NCBI GenBank assembly: GCA_946481135.1
Contig: CAMLMQ010000005.1
Location: forward strand, 1-44,107
DNA: 44,107 nt
DNA from: an uncultured Microbacteriaceae bacterium
Lineage (GTDB): Bacteria > Actinomycetota > Actinomycetes > Actinomycetales > Microbacteriaceae
Direction: 5' to 3'
The position numbers were made by a program, and so were the translations under genes. Positions within the stretch are counted from its first letter, which is position 1, and each line of letters starts with the position of its first letter. The notes beneath the pieces were generated by a model, which worked only from the letters and a program-made list of their open reading frames with translations, made no database searches and was not told the origin of the DNA. Shown here piece after piece: positions 31,339-41,209 of this stretch.

Positions 31339-32322
31339 TCAGCCGATCACGGGATGCCGGCTGATGAGGAGATCCCAGACGATGCCCGGCGGCAGGTCGC
31401 CGATGTCGAGGCGTGCGATCGTCACATGCCCGTCGGCCTCGACCGCGACGATGCGGGCGCGCTCGTCGCCGTCTCCCTCGAGGGCGACTGCGGCATCCTC
31501 GGCCGCGGCGTCATCGGCGTGGGCGCGCACGACGACCGGGGTCGACCGCCCGTCGTCGAGCACGAGTCCGATGCCGACGGTTCCGTCGTAGGTGTCGGTG
31601 AGCATCGCCGCGTCGACGCCTGCGGCGTCGAGCGCCTCCGCGAGGGGGAGGAGGGCGTCCCACGCGTCGCCCGACCCCGCGAGGTAGCGTTCGGCGAGCC
31701 CGGTTTCGAGGGTCATCATCAGGCGGCTGTCGTCGCCGGCGAGCCTCACCGGCCTGCCGATCTGGTCGGGTCGCCCGAGGTTCTCCAGGTTGGGGCGCAG
31801 ATCCTCCCCCTCCTGCGCCCACACCCCGTCGACGGGGTCACCGAGCGCCGCGCCCACCGCGGCCAGATCGAACTCCCCGTCGACGAGCAGCATCTGCGAC
31901 GGCGGCACGCTCACTTCGAGGTAGGCGTCGACGTCGCGCACGTCGAACCCGACGGACTCGACGAACACGCCGTCCGCGGCGGAGCCGTCCACGATGCCGA
32001 GCGACTCGGGCCACGGTACCGAGACGGTGGCATCGACGGCCGTCCCGGAGGTGGCGATGAGCCACGCCCGGAGTTCGTCGCCGATCTCGGCCGGGCGGTC
32101 GAGTCCGGCGGATGCGACGGCGGTGAAGTCGCCGAAGGTCACGACGACCCCGTCCCCGTCGGGCTCGGGGAGGGCGGCGAGCATGTCGGCGAGGGCAGAT
32201 GCGGCGGGCGCACCCGTCTCGGTCGGCGACGTCGTCGGGGACGGCGTGGGCGACGGCGCTGCGGTGCATCCGGCGAGAAGGAGCAGGGAGACGGGGAGGA
32301 GCGCGCGGCGAGTCCTGATCAT
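31339..32322 (-). CDS. Lipoprotein of unknown function
   Basis: A 327-residue exported lipoprotein. The signal peptide is RRALLPVSLLLLAGC (lipobox LLAGC), followed by a Ser/Thr/Pro linker (APSPTPSPTTSPTETG) and a globular acidic domain with several beta-strands. I do not recognise the family. TATCGT (32329-32334 reversed) ends six bases before its ATG, again leaderless. The short GTCGGG tandem run at 31318-31338 lies just after the stop. Confidence 0.72.
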   Translation of the reverse strand: MIRTRRALLPVSLLLLAGCTAAPSPTPSPTTSPTETGAPAASALADMLAALPEPDGDGVVVTFGDFTAVASAGLDRPAEIGDELRAWLIATSGTAVDATVSVPWPESLGIVDGSAADGVFVESVGFDVRDVDAYLEVSVPPSQMLLVDGEFDLAAVGAALGDPVDGVWAQEGEDLRPNLENLGRPDQIGRPVRLAGDDSRLMMTLETGLAERYLAGSGDAWDALLPLAEALDAAGVDAAMLTDTYDGTVGIGLVLDDGRSTPVVVRAHADDAAAEDAAVALEGDGDERARIVAVEADGHVTIARLDIGDLPPGIVWDLLISRHPVIG

Positions 32323-32399
32323 TGCTCGACGATAGCCTGGCGCGCGACTCCTCCCCAGGATTGTGGAGAACGGGTTATCCCGAGAATGGTTCGTCTATC

Positions 32400-32415
32400 T
32401 CGTACACACGTTCGA
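32400..32415. promoter_or_regulatory. Candidate LexA/SOS box of the DUF222 HNH gene
   Basis: TCGTACACACGTTCGA differs at one base from the actinobacterial LexA consensus TCGAAC-N4-GTTCGA. It lies 18 bases before ATG 32434. Members of the 13E12/DUF222 family in Mycobacterium are known LexA targets. Confidence 0.65.
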
Positions 32416-32433
32416 ATGTTGGGATCATGGGGT

Positions 32434-33756
32434 ATGTCCTTCCCCGTTCCCGCTGGCACCTGGTTGGGTGCTGACCCGAGCGTGCTCGACGACGAGACGC
32501 TGTTGGCGGGGGCGCGGGAGTTGGGTGAGTTGCGGCGGCTCGTGGAGGCGTCCCTGTCGTCGTTCGCGGCCGAGGTCGCGCACCGGTCCCGCCGGGAAGA
32601 CGGATATGCGGGGCTCGCGCAACGGCTCGGGGCCGGCACGGCGCAGAAGCTCGTCGAGCAGGTGTCGGGGGTGTCGAAGCGGGAGGCGCACGTGCTCTCC
32701 CGCGTCGGACGGCAACTCACCGTCGATGCCGACCCGTGGCTCGCCCCCGTCACCTCGGGTGTCTCGGGTGGGGTGGTGTCGGTCGAGAAAGCCGACGTCA
32801 TCACCACCGGACTCGGCACCCCCACCGCCGAGGTCGCCGCCGACGACCTGCTCGACGCCGCGACCCGGCTCGCCGCTCTGGCACCGACGCTGCCGGTGGA
32901 GAAGCTCGCGGTCGAAGCCCGCGCCGCACGGGACGAACTGGATGCCGCCTCGGTGCGGGACCGTGCGTCTGCGTTGCGGGAGAAGCGATACCTCACCCTC
33001 ACCCCCCAGCTCGACGGGATGACCCGACTGTCGGGGATGCTCGACCCCGACAGTGCCGCCATCGTCCGCGCCGCCTACGACGCCGCCACCTCACCCCGCC
33101 GCGGCGGACCCCGCTTCGTCGACACCGAACAGCAGGCCCGTGCCGACAAGATCGTCGCGGATGACCGCACCACCGGGCAGATCGCCGTCGACACGTTCGT
33201 CGACCTGCTGCGGGTCGGATCCGAGGTCGACCCCGACCGGGTCCTCGGGGCTCGTCGTCACGCGGTGCGGGTACTCGTCACCGACCACGACCTCCACACC
33301 CACACCGGCGCCGCCTTCTACGCCGACCAGGCCGAGGGTGTCCCGGTCGAGACCGCGGAGCGGCACGTGTGCGACACCGGCATCCTGCCCATCCGGTTCG
33401 ACACCGACGGACACACCGTCCTCAACGTCGGACGCACCCACCGACTCTTCACCGCCCGCCAACGCGACGCGCTCGCCGCCCGCGACGGAGGATGCCGCTT
33501 CCCCGACTGCGACCGCCCCGTCTCCTGGTGCGAAGCCCACCACCGCATCCACTGGAAGAAGGGCGGGAAGACCGACATCGCCGACGGAGTGCTCCTCTGC
33601 CGCCACCACCACCTCCTCACCCACGACAACGGATGGACCATCGCACCCGACCCCGACCACGGATTCGTCGCCATCCCACCCCGAACACGAGACCCCCAAC
33701 AAACACCCATCCCCATGCCACCCCGATCACCCGCCGCCGCGAGACTCCGACGGTAG
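32434..33756 (+). CDS. DUF222 / 13E12-repeat HNH endonuclease-like protein
   Basis: A 440-residue protein of a family widespread and multicopy in actinobacteria. The DUF222 N-terminal region has RRSRREDGYAGLAQRLGAGTAQKLVEQVSGVSKREAHV. The C-terminal HNH motif is CRFPDCDRPVSWCEAHHRIHWKKGGKTDIADGVLLCRHHHLLTH. Start alternatives are ATG 32434 (used) and ATG 32416, which would touch the SOS box. The family is presumed DNA-cutting or mobile, but its function is not settled. No sign of damage. Confidence 0.9.
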   Translation: MSFPVPAGTWLGADPSVLDDETLLAGARELGELRRLVEASLSSFAAEVAHRSRREDGYAGLAQRLGAGTAQKLVEQVSGVSKREAHVLSRVGRQLTVDADPWLAPVTSGVSGGVVSVEKADVITTGLGTPTAEVAADDLLDAATRLAALAPTLPVEKLAVEARAARDELDAASVRDRASALREKRYLTLTPQLDGMTRLSGMLDPDSAAIVRAAYDAATSPRRGGPRFVDTEQQARADKIVADDRTTGQIAVDTFVDLLRVGSEVDPDRVLGARRHAVRVLVTDHDLHTHTGAAFYADQAEGVPVETAERHVCDTGILPIRFDTDGHTVLNVGRTHRLFTARQRDALAARDGGCRFPDCDRPVSWCEAHHRIHWKKGGKTDIADGVLLCRHHHLLTHDNGWTIAPDPDHGFVAIPPRTRDPQQTPIPMPPRSPAAARLRR

Positions 33757-33773
33757 GACGCTGTCGAGGGCGT

Positions 33774-33795
33774 GCTCAGTGGAAGCTCAGTGGAA
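33774..33795. repeat. Tandem 11-base duplication at the purH stop
   Basis: GCTCAGTGGAA occurs twice in a row. The second copy contains the purH stop codon and last codons, the first is a downstream echo. This is a small slippage duplication in the gap between convergent genes. Confidence 0.7.
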
Positions 33796-35373
33796 GAAGT
33801 GGCGTTCGCCGGTGAAGTACATCGTCACGCCGGCACGCTCGACGGCGGCGATCGTCTCGGCATCGCGCACCGAGCCGCCGGGCTGGACGATCGCACGCAC
33901 GCCGGCGTCGAGCAGGATCTGCGGACCGTCTTCGAACGGGAAGAAGGCGTCCGACGCCGCGACGCTGCCGCGCGCCCGGTCGCCCGCACGCTCGACCGCG
34001 AGCTTGCACGAGTCGACGCGGTTCACCTGGCCCATGCCGACGCCGACCGAGGCCCCGCCCGAGGCGAGCAGGATCGCGTTCGACTTCACCGCCCGGCAGG
34101 CGCGCCACGCGAATTCGAGGTCGGCGAGGGTCTGCTCGTCGGCGGCCGGACCGGCGGCGAGCTTCCACTGCAGCGGCGGCGCGAACTGGCGGTCGACCGT
34201 CTGCACGAGCAGGCCACCCGAGATGCGACGGAACTCGGTGCCGCCGTCGCCGAACCCTGCCGGCAGCTCGAGCAGACGCAGGTTGGTCTTGCCCGACAGC
34301 ACCTCGAGCGCGCCCGGCTCGAAGCCCGGCGCGATGATGACCTCGGTGAAGATCGGGGCGATCGACTCGGCCGCCTCGCGGGTGATGGGGCGGTTCGCCG
34401 CGATCACGCCGCCGAACGCCGACACCGGGTCGCACGCATGCGCGAGCGCGTGCGCGTCGGCGATGGTCGCCGCCGTCGCGATGCCGCACGGGTTGGCGTG
34501 CTTGATGATCGCCACGGTGGGGGTGTCGTGGTCGTACGCGGCGCGCACCGCCGCGTCGCCGTCGACGTAGTTGTTGAACGACATCTCCTTGCCCTGCAGC
34601 TGCCGGGCCTGGGCGATCCCCGCACCGTTGGGCGACGTGTAGAGCGCCGCGCGCTGATGCGAGTTCTCGCCGTAGCGCAGGATGTCAGCCCGCTCCCACG
34701 AGGCACCCATCCAGCCCGGGAAGCCCGACCCCTCGTCGTCGGGTGCGTGCACCGAGCCGAGCCACGACGCGACGCCGATGTCGTACGTCGCCGTGTGGCG
34801 GAACGCCTCCCGCGCGAGGTCGCGCCGCTGCGCGAGGGTCGTGCCGCCCGCGGCGAGCGCGTCCACGATGTCGCCGTAGCGGGCGGGGTTCACGACGACG
34901 GCGACGTTCGCGTGGTTCTTCGCCGACGCCCGCACCATCGCCGGCCCGCCGATGTCGATCTGCTCGACCACCTGGTCGGGCTCCGCGCCCGACGCGACCG
35001 TCTGCGCGAACGGGTAGAGGTTGATGACGGCGAGCTCGAACGGCGCGATCTCGAAATGCGCGAGCTCCTGCTCGTGCGACTCGAGACGCAGGTCGGCGAG
35101 CAGCCCCGAGTGCACCTTCGGGTGGAGCGTGCGCACGCGCCCGTCGAGGTGCTCGGGGAAGCCCGTGAGGTCCTGGATCTGCGTGACCGGGATGCCCGCA
35201 TCCGCGATCGCCTTCGACGTGCCGCCCGTCGACACGATCTCGACCCCGGCATCCGCGAGGGCACGCGCCAGCTCGACGAGGCCCGTCTTGTCGCTCACCG
35301 CCACGATCGCGCGGCGGATGGGCACGACATCCCGCTCGCGGTAGAGGGACGGGTCGACGGTGGCGCCGCTCAT
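33787..35373 (-). CDS. purH: Bifunctional AICAR transformylase/IMP cyclohydrolase
   Basis: Catalyses the last two steps of IMP synthesis. The N-terminal cyclohydrolase domain shows [31 protein letters not shown] and [19 protein letters not shown]; the AICAR-transformylase domain shows [38 protein letters not shown] and [12 protein letters not shown], ending GERHFFH. 528 residues. Start ATG 35373 overlaps the purN stop (ATGA). A much longer open frame upstream is only other genes out of frame. Downstream it converges on the HNH gene. Confidence 0.97.
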   Translation of the reverse strand: MSGATVDPSLYRERDVVPIRRAIVAVSDKTGLVELARALADAGVEIVSTGGTSKAIADAGIPVTQIQDLTGFPEHLDGRVRTLHPKVHSGLLADLRLESHEQELAHFEIAPFELAVINLYPFAQTVASGAEPDQVVEQIDIGGPAMVRASAKNHANVAVVVNPARYGDIVDALAAGGTTLAQRRDLAREAFRHTATYDIGVASWLGSVHAPDDEGSGFPGWMGASWERADILRYGENSHQRAALYTSPNGAGIAQARQLQGKEMSFNNYVDGDAAVRAAYDHDTPTVAIIKHANPCGIATAATIADAHALAHACDPVSAFGGVIAANRPITREAAESIAPIFTEVIIAPGFEPGALEVLSGKTNLRLLELPAGFGDGGTEFRRISGGLLVQTVDRQFAPPLQWKLAAGPAADEQTLADLEFAWRACRAVKSNAILLASGGASVGVGMGQVNRVDSCKLAVERAGDRARGSVAASDAFFPFEDGPQILLDAGVRAIVQPGGSVRDAETIAAVERAGVTMYFTGERHFFH

Positions 35374-35960
35374 GCGGTGAGCTCCTTCAGGTTGACGTGG
35401 CCGTTGGCGATGTCGAGCACGACCTGCACGAGCAGTTCGCGTTCGACGAGCTTGATGCGGTCGTGCAGGCGGGCCTCGGTGTCGCCGGGCAGCACGGGCA
35501 CGCGGCGCTGAGCGACGATCGGACCCGTGTCGACGCCGGCATCCACGACGATGACCGACGCGCCGGTCTCGGAGACCCCGGCGGCGAGGGCATCCCGCAC
35601 GCCGTGAGCGCCGGGGAACTCGGGCAGGTACGCGGGATGTGTGTTGAGCAGATTCGGACTCAGCGCGTCGACCACCGCGGCGGGCAGCAGCCGCATGAAA
35701 CCCGAGAGGATGACGAGGTCGGCTTCCCACTGACGCACCTGGTCGAGCAGCTCGTCGCCCCACGCCTCGCGCGACGGGTAGGCGCCGAACGGCACGACGA
35801 AGGTCGGGATGCCGTACTCCTCGCCGTGCGCGAGACCGTCGGCGGGGAGATCCGCGCCGATCGCGACGACGCGGGCGGGAAACTGGGCGTCCTCGCTCGC
35901 CTCGAGGAGGGCGCGGAGGTTGCTGCCGCCCCCGGAGATGAGGACGACGAGCCGGAGCAC
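35370..35960 (-). CDS. purN: Phosphoribosylglycinamide formyltransferase
   Basis: Transfers formyl from 10-formyltetrahydrofolate to GAR in purine synthesis. [17 protein letters not shown] is the folate-binding start; [32 protein letters not shown] (catalytic Asn/His) and [28 protein letters not shown] follow. 196 residues. The GTG start lies six bases after a TAGGCT -10 box (35967-35972), a leaderless arrangement. purH follows as ATGA. Confidence 0.96.
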   Translation of the reverse strand: MLRLVVLISGGGSNLRALLEASEDAQFPARVVAIGADLPADGLAHGEEYGIPTFVVPFGAYPSREAWGDELLDQVRQWEADLVILSGFMRLLPAAVVDALSPNLLNTHPAYLPEFPGAHGVRDALAAGVSETGASVIVVDAGVDTGPIVAQRRVPVLPGDTEARLHDRIKLVERELLVQVVLDIANGHVNLKELTA

Positions 35961-35966
35961 CCGCCC

Positions 35967-35972
35967 AGCCTA
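35967..35972 (-). promoter_or_regulatory. -10 box of purN-purH, leaderless type
   Basis: On the minus strand this reads TAGGCT, six bases before GTG 35960. Confidence 0.5.
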
Positions 35973-37187
35973 CCGGCGTGCGCGGGACGGCATCCGCGAG
36001 GCCGCGGCGAGGCCCAGCGTGATCGCCACCCCGAACTCCGCGGCGGCCACGAGGGCGACGACGAGGGGGTCGGGGCCGACCTCGGCGAGGCGGCCGGGGC
36101 CGGCCGATCCCCCCGAGGCCGCCGCGAGGAACCCGGCGAGCGCCCCCGCCACGACACCGCCGGCGACCCCGACGCCGAGCACCGTGAGCGGCCCGACACG
36201 GTCGAGGGATCGGGCGAGAGCGGGTCGTACCGCGGCGCCCGCGAGGAAGCCGGCGACGACCGGCACGAGCAGTCCGAGGAATCCGAACGTCGGCTCGCCC
36301 GTCGGCAGGGCGCCGAACACCGGCAGGGCCGGCACCGGACCGAGCGATGTGCCCACCGGCGAGACCGACGACCCGACACCGATCGCGAAGCCGGGGCCGA
36401 ACAACCACGCCGCCGCCCAGAGCACGAGGTTCGGCAGCAGCGCGAGCTGCGCCAGCGTGAGCGCGATGCCGCCGACAACCTCGGTGTGGAGCGCCTCGTA
36501 CAGTCCGATCAGGGTCGCGAAGCGCACGACGATGAGCGCCGCGACGAGAACGGCGGACACCGCGACGGTCAGGGCGAGCGCGCCGATCCCGGCGCGCAGG
36601 GCCGCACCCCCGCCGACCCGAAGAGCGGGCGTGATGTCGTCGAGACGGCTCCGCGCGCGCGAAGCGACGCCTCCCGGCAGCGAGCCGTGCGCCCGGACGA
36701 GACCGACGACGATGCCGACGCCGAACACGAGAGCCGGGAACAGCGCCGCCTGCATGAGCGACGGACGGGCCGCGTCGTGCAGCACCGACGAGGTCACGGC
36801 GACGGAGAGCGCCGCGACGACGACCATGCCGGTCACGGTGCCGATCAGCGGATGTCCGGTCTCGTCGATGCGACCGCCCGCCCGCACGCCGAGCAGCAGG
36901 GTGAGGAGGGCGAACCCGAGCAGCGCGATCGTGACCCGCACCGGTTCCGCGGCGGCCGGCATCCCGAGTGCGGCCGCGAGCTCGGGATCGAGCACGAAGG
37001 TCACGTCCACCCCGTGCCCGAGCAGCCACACGTCGACGGCGGCGCGCCAGAAGACGACCCAGTCGACGGCGAACCCGAAGTGCACGGCCCACACGAGCGT
37101 GAGCGGCGCGAGCGGGATGGCGACCCCGATCGCGACGACGAGCAGCGCCTCCAACCCTGAGAAGAGCGCAGTCAGTCGGCGGGGCAC
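35970..37187 (-). CDS. DUF6350/PerM-like integral membrane protein
   Basis: A 405-residue polytopic membrane protein with about eleven helices (for example [26 protein letters not shown] and [21 protein letters not shown]). In mycobacteria the corresponding gene, perM (Rv0955), lies between sucD and purN and is needed for cell division under stress. Position next to purN supports the same identity; sequence support is mainly topology. The start is GTG 37187, with TAGGGT ending six bases before it (leaderless). Here, unlike in mycobacteria, a 5.4-kb accessory segment separates it from sucD. Confidence 0.8.
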   Translation of the reverse strand: MPRRLTALFSGLEALLVVAIGVAIPLAPLTLVWAVHFGFAVDWVVFWRAAVDVWLLGHGVDVTFVLDPELAAALGMPAAAEPVRVTIALLGFALLTLLLGVRAGGRIDETGHPLIGTVTGMVVVAALSVAVTSSVLHDAARPSLMQAALFPALVFGVGIVVGLVRAHGSLPGGVASRARSRLDDITPALRVGGGAALRAGIGALALTVAVSAVLVAALIVVRFATLIGLYEALHTEVVGGIALTLAQLALLPNLVLWAAAWLFGPGFAIGVGSSVSPVGTSLGPVPALPVFGALPTGEPTFGFLGLLVPVVAGFLAGAAVRPALARSLDRVGPLTVLGVGVAGGVVAGALAGFLAAASGGSAGPGRLAEVGPDPLVVALVAAAEFGVAITLGLAAASRMPSRARR

Positions 37188-37193
37188 GGCCCG

Positions 37194-37199
37194 ACCCTA
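37194..37199 (-). promoter_or_regulatory. -10 box of the PerM-like gene, leaderless type
   Basis: TAGGGT on the minus strand, six bases before GTG 37187. Confidence 0.45.
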
Positions 37200-37224
37200 T
37201 CCCGCAGCCCGCGGCGATCCGGGG

Positions 37225-37230
37225 CAGGAT
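37225..37230 (+). promoter_or_regulatory. -10 box of SRPBCC gene, leaderless type
   Basis: CAGGAT ends six bases before ATG 37237. It is the weakest of the leaderless set because the first base departs from T. Confidence 0.35.
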
Positions 37231-37236
37231 GGCGGC

Positions 37237-37851
37237 ATGGCCGGATCGGGGCGCGGGGTGTACGTGTCGATCCGTATCGGCGCGCCCCGGGAGACGGTGT
37301 GGCGACTCACCCAGGATCCGCACGAGCACGCGCGGTGGGATCTGCGCTTCAGCACGATCGTGGAGGCGCCCGGACCGGCGGAGGGGGCGCGCCGCTTCCG
37401 CTACGAACGTGCCCTGCCCGGCCACGTCATCCGCGGCACCGGCACGGCGATCGGCGAGCGCCACCGGCCCGACGGGACGAGCACGTCGGCCCTCCGGTTC
37501 GCGACCGACGACCCGGTGTCGCCGCTCCGCGCCGGTCGCGGGTACTGGCGGTACACGGCCGACGGGGACGGCACCGTCTTCACGACGGGTTTCGACTACG
37601 AGCCGGGATGGGGCCGCGTGCTCGACGCGCTCGTGGTCCGGCCCTTCGTACGGTGGGCGACCGCATGGAGCTTCGACCGACTGCGCGTGTGGGCCGAACG
37701 GGGCGAGCCGCCTGAGCGCTGGCCGGTGCGGTCGGTGCTCGCGGTCTGGCGTCGCGATCGGCCTCGCGCGAGTCGCTGCCGACGCCGACCACCCGAGCGG
37801 GGTGCCTTCGCCGAAGCGCCCGCCACCCTCGACGGTCTGGCGGCGCCGTGA
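37237..37851 (+). CDS. SRPBCC-family (START-like) protein
   Basis: A 204-residue protein with the helix-grip fold typical of polyketide cyclase/START-like proteins: [37 protein letters not shown], then GTFxY-type strands [21 protein letters not shown] and the long C-terminal helix [20 protein letters not shown]. These proteins bind hydrophobic ligands or act as cyclases; the ligand is unknown. The tail ([17 protein letters not shown]) is basic and unlike the family. The next gene overlaps its stop as GTGA. Confidence 0.78.
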   Translation: MAGSGRGVYVSIRIGAPRETVWRLTQDPHEHARWDLRFSTIVEAPGPAEGARRFRYERALPGHVIRGTGTAIGERHRPDGTSTSALRFATDDPVSPLRAGRGYWRYTADGDGTVFTTGFDYEPGWGRVLDALVVRPFVRWATAWSFDRLRVWAERGEPPERWPVRSVLAVWRRDRPRASRCRRRPPERGAFAEAPATLDGLAAP

Positions 37852-38534
37852 CCGTGACGCCCCGGTCGATCTTCGCTCGTGCGATGGGCGACGACTTCGC
37901 CTCCCTGCATCCGATGCTGCAGCGCCGCTTCGGCGTGGGCCTGGAGGCCGGCTACGCCTGCATCGGCCGCGGCACGATGCGCCACATCCGACGCGGTCCC
38001 TGGTGGACCGTGCCGTTCCTCCAGGTCGGGAGGCTGCGCAACATCCTCGTGCCCGACGTCGGCGAGAACGTGCCCTTCACGATCGAGAACTTCCCGTACC
38101 GGGACGAGTTGGGCCGCGAGACGGTGACCTTCGTACGGGAGTACGACGTTCGGGGCCGACGTCGACGATTCGACGCGACGATGATCCTCCGCGGCGACGG
38201 CGCTCGCATCGTCGACTACCTCGGCACGCATCAGCATCTCGCCGTCGACCTCGAGCTCGCCGCCCTGCCCGACGGCTCGCTGCACCTCACCTCCGACGCG
38301 CAGCGCTTCTACGAGGGGTGGATCGCGTTCCGATTCCCGATGCTCGTCAGCGGACGCGCCGACCTGCGGGAGAGCTTCGACGACGACGCGGGCGTGTTCC
38401 GCGTGCGGCTGGAAGTGCGCAACCGCGTGTTCGGATTCCTCTTCGGCTACGAGGGCGAGTTCCGGTGCGAGTTCCTTCCGGCGACCGACGCGCCCGCGCG
38501 GTTGAAACCACTCCGCACGGAGAAGCGCGAGTGA
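37848..38534 (+). CDS. DUF4166 domain-containing protein
   Basis: A 228-residue protein resembling DUF4166: [64 protein letters not shown] and [14 protein letters not shown]. No function is established for this family. Its GTG start overlaps the SRPBCC stop (GTGA), so the two are co-translated and may act together. Convergent with the TAP-like hydrolase gene. Confidence 0.8.
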   Translation: MTVTPRSIFARAMGDDFASLHPMLQRRFGVGLEAGYACIGRGTMRHIRRGPWWTVPFLQVGRLRNILVPDVGENVPFTIENFPYRDELGRETVTFVREYDVRGRRRRFDATMILRGDGARIVDYLGTHQHLAVDLELAALPDGSLHLTSDAQRFYEGWIAFRFPMLVSGRADLRESFDDDAGVFRVRLEVRNRVFGFLFGYEGEFRCEFLPATDAPARLKPLRTEKRE

Positions 38535-38541
38535 CCTGCCG

Positions 38542-40095
38542 TCAGCAGTTCGGGTCGGCGCTCGGCACCTCGCCGCGCAGGAAGTAGGCGTCGACGAGGT
38601 CGTCGATGCACGCCACCCCACCTGCGTAGATCGTGTGCCCCTCACCGTTGTAGGTGACGAGCACGCCGCTGGCGAGCTGGTCGGCGAGCGACACCGCGTT
38701 GGAGTACGGCGTGGCCGGGTCGTTCGTCGTGCCGATGACGAGGATGGGCGGCGCACCCTCCGCGGTGTACGACGTCGGCATCTGCGCGGCCGGGTAGGGC
38801 CAGTTCGTGCAGGTCACGTCGAGGGCCGCGTAGTCGTCGAGGGCGGTCGCGAAGCCGAGGTAGGGCGCGCGATCGTCGATGACGGCGAGGCCTTCGAGCG
38901 GCGTCACGCCGTCCGTGCCGAGGGTGCCCTCGTTGCACGTCACCGCGGTGTAGATCTCGTAGCCGTTACCGTCGTACTGACCCTCGCCGATGCGGCTGTT
39001 GTAGTCGTCGGCGCTGTCGAAGGTGAGCTGCGCATCCCCCGCCTGAAGGTCGGCGAGCATCTGGACGAGGCGCGGCCAGAGGCTCTGCGAGTAGAGGTTC
39101 TGGATGAGGCCCGTTCCGGCCGTCGCGATATCGAGGATGCGTCCGTCGGAGGAGGTGAGCCCCCGCCCGTCGACGGAGAGCAGGAGGTCTTCGGTCTGCT
39201 GCATCCCCGACTCGACGGGTGCCGAGAACGGGCAGTCGCCCGATCCGAAGCAGTACTCCAGGAATGCCCGGTAGGCGCTCTCGAACCCGGCCATCTGGGT
39301 CGCGAGCGCCTCGAGGTCGTCGACGAGCGGGTCGACGGCGCCGTCGAGCACCATCCGCCCCACCTTGTCGGGGAAGAGCTCGGCGTACACCGCCCCCAGG
39401 TAGGTGCCGTACGAGTAGCCGAGGTAGGTCATCGTCTCGTCGCCGAGCACCGCGCGGATGACATCCATGTCGCGGGCGACGCTCATCGCGTCGAGGTTGC
39501 CCAGCAGGTCGCCCGTGCCGGCGACGCACGCGTCGATCCAGTCGCTCTGGCGCACCGTGAGCTCGTCGACCCAGGCTTGCGTCCCGTACGGCTCGTCGAA
39601 CGTGCCGTAGAGCAGTTCATCCTTGTCGTCGCCGTCGGTGTAGCACTCGATGCCGGTCGAGCGACCCACCCCGCGGGGGTCGAAGCCGATGATGTCGAAC
39701 CCGGCGGCGACCTCCGAGGTGACGGCGCCGCCGTAGTAGCGCACGAAGTCGTAGCCCGACCCGCCGGGTCCGCCCGGGTTCATGAGCAGAGACCCCTGCG
39801 CCGTGCCCCGCGCCTGCTGTCGGGCGACGGCGATCTCGATCGTGTCGCCGGTCGGTTCGTCCCAGTCGAGCGGCACGGTGATCATCGTCTCGTCGATGCC
39901 GCCGCCGACGGAGCGCCACGTGAGGTCCTGCTTGTAGTACGGCTCGAGCTCGGGTACGACCGTCTCGTCGGTGTGCGTCGTCACGGTCGTCGACCCGCCT
40001 CCGCCGCCCAGGAACGGGATCGGCAGACAACCCGAGAGCACGAGGCTGCCGGTGGCGAGCACGGCGAGAAGCGTCACGGTGCGGCGCGCGGTCAT
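38542..40095 (-). CDS. Secreted alpha/beta-hydrolase lipoprotein (tripeptidyl-aminopeptidase-like)
   Basis: A 517-residue exported lipoprotein resembling actinobacterial SlpD/TAP-like peptidases. The lipobox LVLSGC puts lipidated Cys23 at the mature end. The oxyanion region is NPGGPGGSGYDFVR, and the nucleophile elbow LGYSYGTYLG holds Ser228. The TAP-like C-terminal domain has IGTTNDPATPYSNAV (catalytic Asp) and NGEGHTIYAGGVACIDDLVDAYFLRGEVP (catalytic His). It probably cleaves peptides or esters at the cell surface. A TAGGCT -10 box (40123-40128) precedes it by 27 bases with AGGGGG as ribosome site. Confidence 0.92.
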   Translation of the reverse strand: MTARRTVTLLAVLATGSLVLSGCLPIPFLGGGGGSTTVTTHTDETVVPELEPYYKQDLTWRSVGGGIDETMITVPLDWDEPTGDTIEIAVARQQARGTAQGSLLMNPGGPGGSGYDFVRYYGGAVTSEVAAGFDIIGFDPRGVGRSTGIECYTDGDDKDELLYGTFDEPYGTQAWVDELTVRQSDWIDACVAGTGDLLGNLDAMSVARDMDVIRAVLGDETMTYLGYSYGTYLGAVYAELFPDKVGRMVLDGAVDPLVDDLEALATQMAGFESAYRAFLEYCFGSGDCPFSAPVESGMQQTEDLLLSVDGRGLTSSDGRILDIATAGTGLIQNLYSQSLWPRLVQMLADLQAGDAQLTFDSADDYNSRIGEGQYDGNGYEIYTAVTCNEGTLGTDGVTPLEGLAVIDDRAPYLGFATALDDYAALDVTCTNWPYPAAQMPTSYTAEGAPPILVIGTTNDPATPYSNAVSLADQLASGVLVTYNGEGHTIYAGGVACIDDLVDAYFLRGEVPSADPNC

Positions 40096-40122
40096 CGGAA
40101 CCCCCTGGTCGTCGGCGCGCTC

Positions 40123-40128
40123 AGCCTA
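40123..40128 (-). promoter_or_regulatory. -10 box of the TAP-like hydrolase gene
   Basis: TAGGCT on the minus strand, 27 bases before the start at 40095, here with a normal leader. Confidence 0.4.
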
Positions 40129-40150
40129 GCGATCCGCGACTCGCCGCACG

Positions 40151-41149
40151 TCACATCCCGAGGTCGATCACGTCGAGGTCTCGGGCGATCCGAAGTTCAC
40201 CACGGAACGGACCCGCAGCCGCCCGCCATCGCTCATCCGAGGTCGTCGCGGGTGCGAGGTGGTGCAGCACGAGACGGCCGACCCCCGCCTCCTCGGCGAG
40301 GGCGACGGCATCCGCCGGCGAGGTGTGGGACTTGCGGTGATGCTCGAAGGTGGCCTGCTCCGTCGGCGACCAGGTCTCGAACGGCGGCCGGCTTGCGAGG
40401 ATGCCGTCGAAGTCGAGTGCCTCGTGCAGCAGCAGGTCCGCGCCCCGCGCGAGGGCGACGAGGTTGGGCGTGGGGGCGGTGTCTCCCGACACGACGACGC
40501 TGTGCCCGCCGGCGTCGAACCGGAACGCGAACGCGGGAGCCATCGGCGGGTGCTTGACGAGGATCGCCGACACCGTGACGTGCTCGTCACGATGCACCTC
40601 GAACGGCGGCATCGGGGGCGGGTCGACATCGTCGGGGTCGAACGGGACGGGTACGCGAAGGTCGACCGGGGCGAGGTAGGCCGTGGGCCGCGGCTTGAGC
40701 GTGTCGCGCGCGCGATCGTTGAGGTCGGTCGCGAACGCGCGCTCGAGATGGTCGAAGAGTCCCGTGATGCCGGGGGTGGGGTTCTCCGGGGCGATCACGG
40801 GGGGTGCGACATCAGCCAGAACGCTGAGCGGCGGGAGCTTGCCCCGGTCGCCGGGTCCGTAGACGGGGATGGGACGGTCGGGCACAGGACCGATCTGCCA
40901 GGGGGCGAGCAGCGCGAACGTGGCGAGGTCGACGACGTGGTCGGAGTGGAGATGGGTGACGAAGATCCCGCGCAGGTCGCGCGGTTCGAGCCCCGCGGCG
41001 ACGAGCTGAGCGCCAGCGCCCGTGCCCGCGTCGACGAGGTAGATCGCGTCGCCGACCTGGATCGCCGTCGCGATGCCGTGGCGGGCGCGCCCCTCGCCGT
41101 CGCGATTCCACCGCGGTCCCCCGGCGGTTCCGAGCGTCACGATCCTCAT
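40151..41149 (-). CDS. MBL-fold metallo-hydrolase
   Basis: A 332-residue cytoplasmic protein of the RNase Z/arylsulfatase-like beta-lactamase fold. The metal motif HxHxDH is THLHSDHVVDLATF (H66, H68, D70, H71). Further metal-site candidates are SGDTAPTPNLVALARGADLLLHEA and the late His in KSHTSPADAVALAEEAG. The substrate is unknown. TACCTT (41156-41161 reversed) ends six bases before the ATG (leaderless). It lies after the beta-lactamase-like gene across a hairpin. Confidence 0.9.
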   Translation of the reverse strand: MRIVTLGTAGGPRWNRDGEGRARHGIATAIQVGDAIYLVDAGTGAGAQLVAAGLEPRDLRGIFVTHLHSDHVVDLATFALLAPWQIGPVPDRPIPVYGPGDRGKLPPLSVLADVAPPVIAPENPTPGITGLFDHLERAFATDLNDRARDTLKPRPTAYLAPVDLRVPVPFDPDDVDPPPMPPFEVHRDEHVTVSAILVKHPPMAPAFAFRFDAGGHSVVVSGDTAPTPNLVALARGADLLLHEALDFDGILASRPPFETWSPTEQATFEHHRKSHTSPADAVALAEEAGVGRLVLHHLAPATTSDERWRAAAGPFRGELRIARDLDVIDLGM

Positions 41150-41165
41150 GCCGCGAAGGTACGAC

Positions 41166-41199
41166 CCCGGGCGACGAGACGAGACCCTCTCGTCCCGGG
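41166..41199 (-). terminator. Hairpin between the beta-lactamase-like and MBL genes
   Basis: GACGAGA (41173-41179) pairs with TCTCGTC (41188-41194), and CCCGG/CCGGG adds five outer pairs across a two-base bulge. It lies 10 bases after the 41210 stop on the minus strand. Confidence 0.55.
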
Positions 41200-41209
41200 C
41201 GGCGGGACG

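Noticed and set aside
33787..37464. Over-long frame upstream of purH
   Set aside because: It covers purN and the PerM-like gene in a shifted frame. PurH begins at ATG 35373 with the ATGA overlap.
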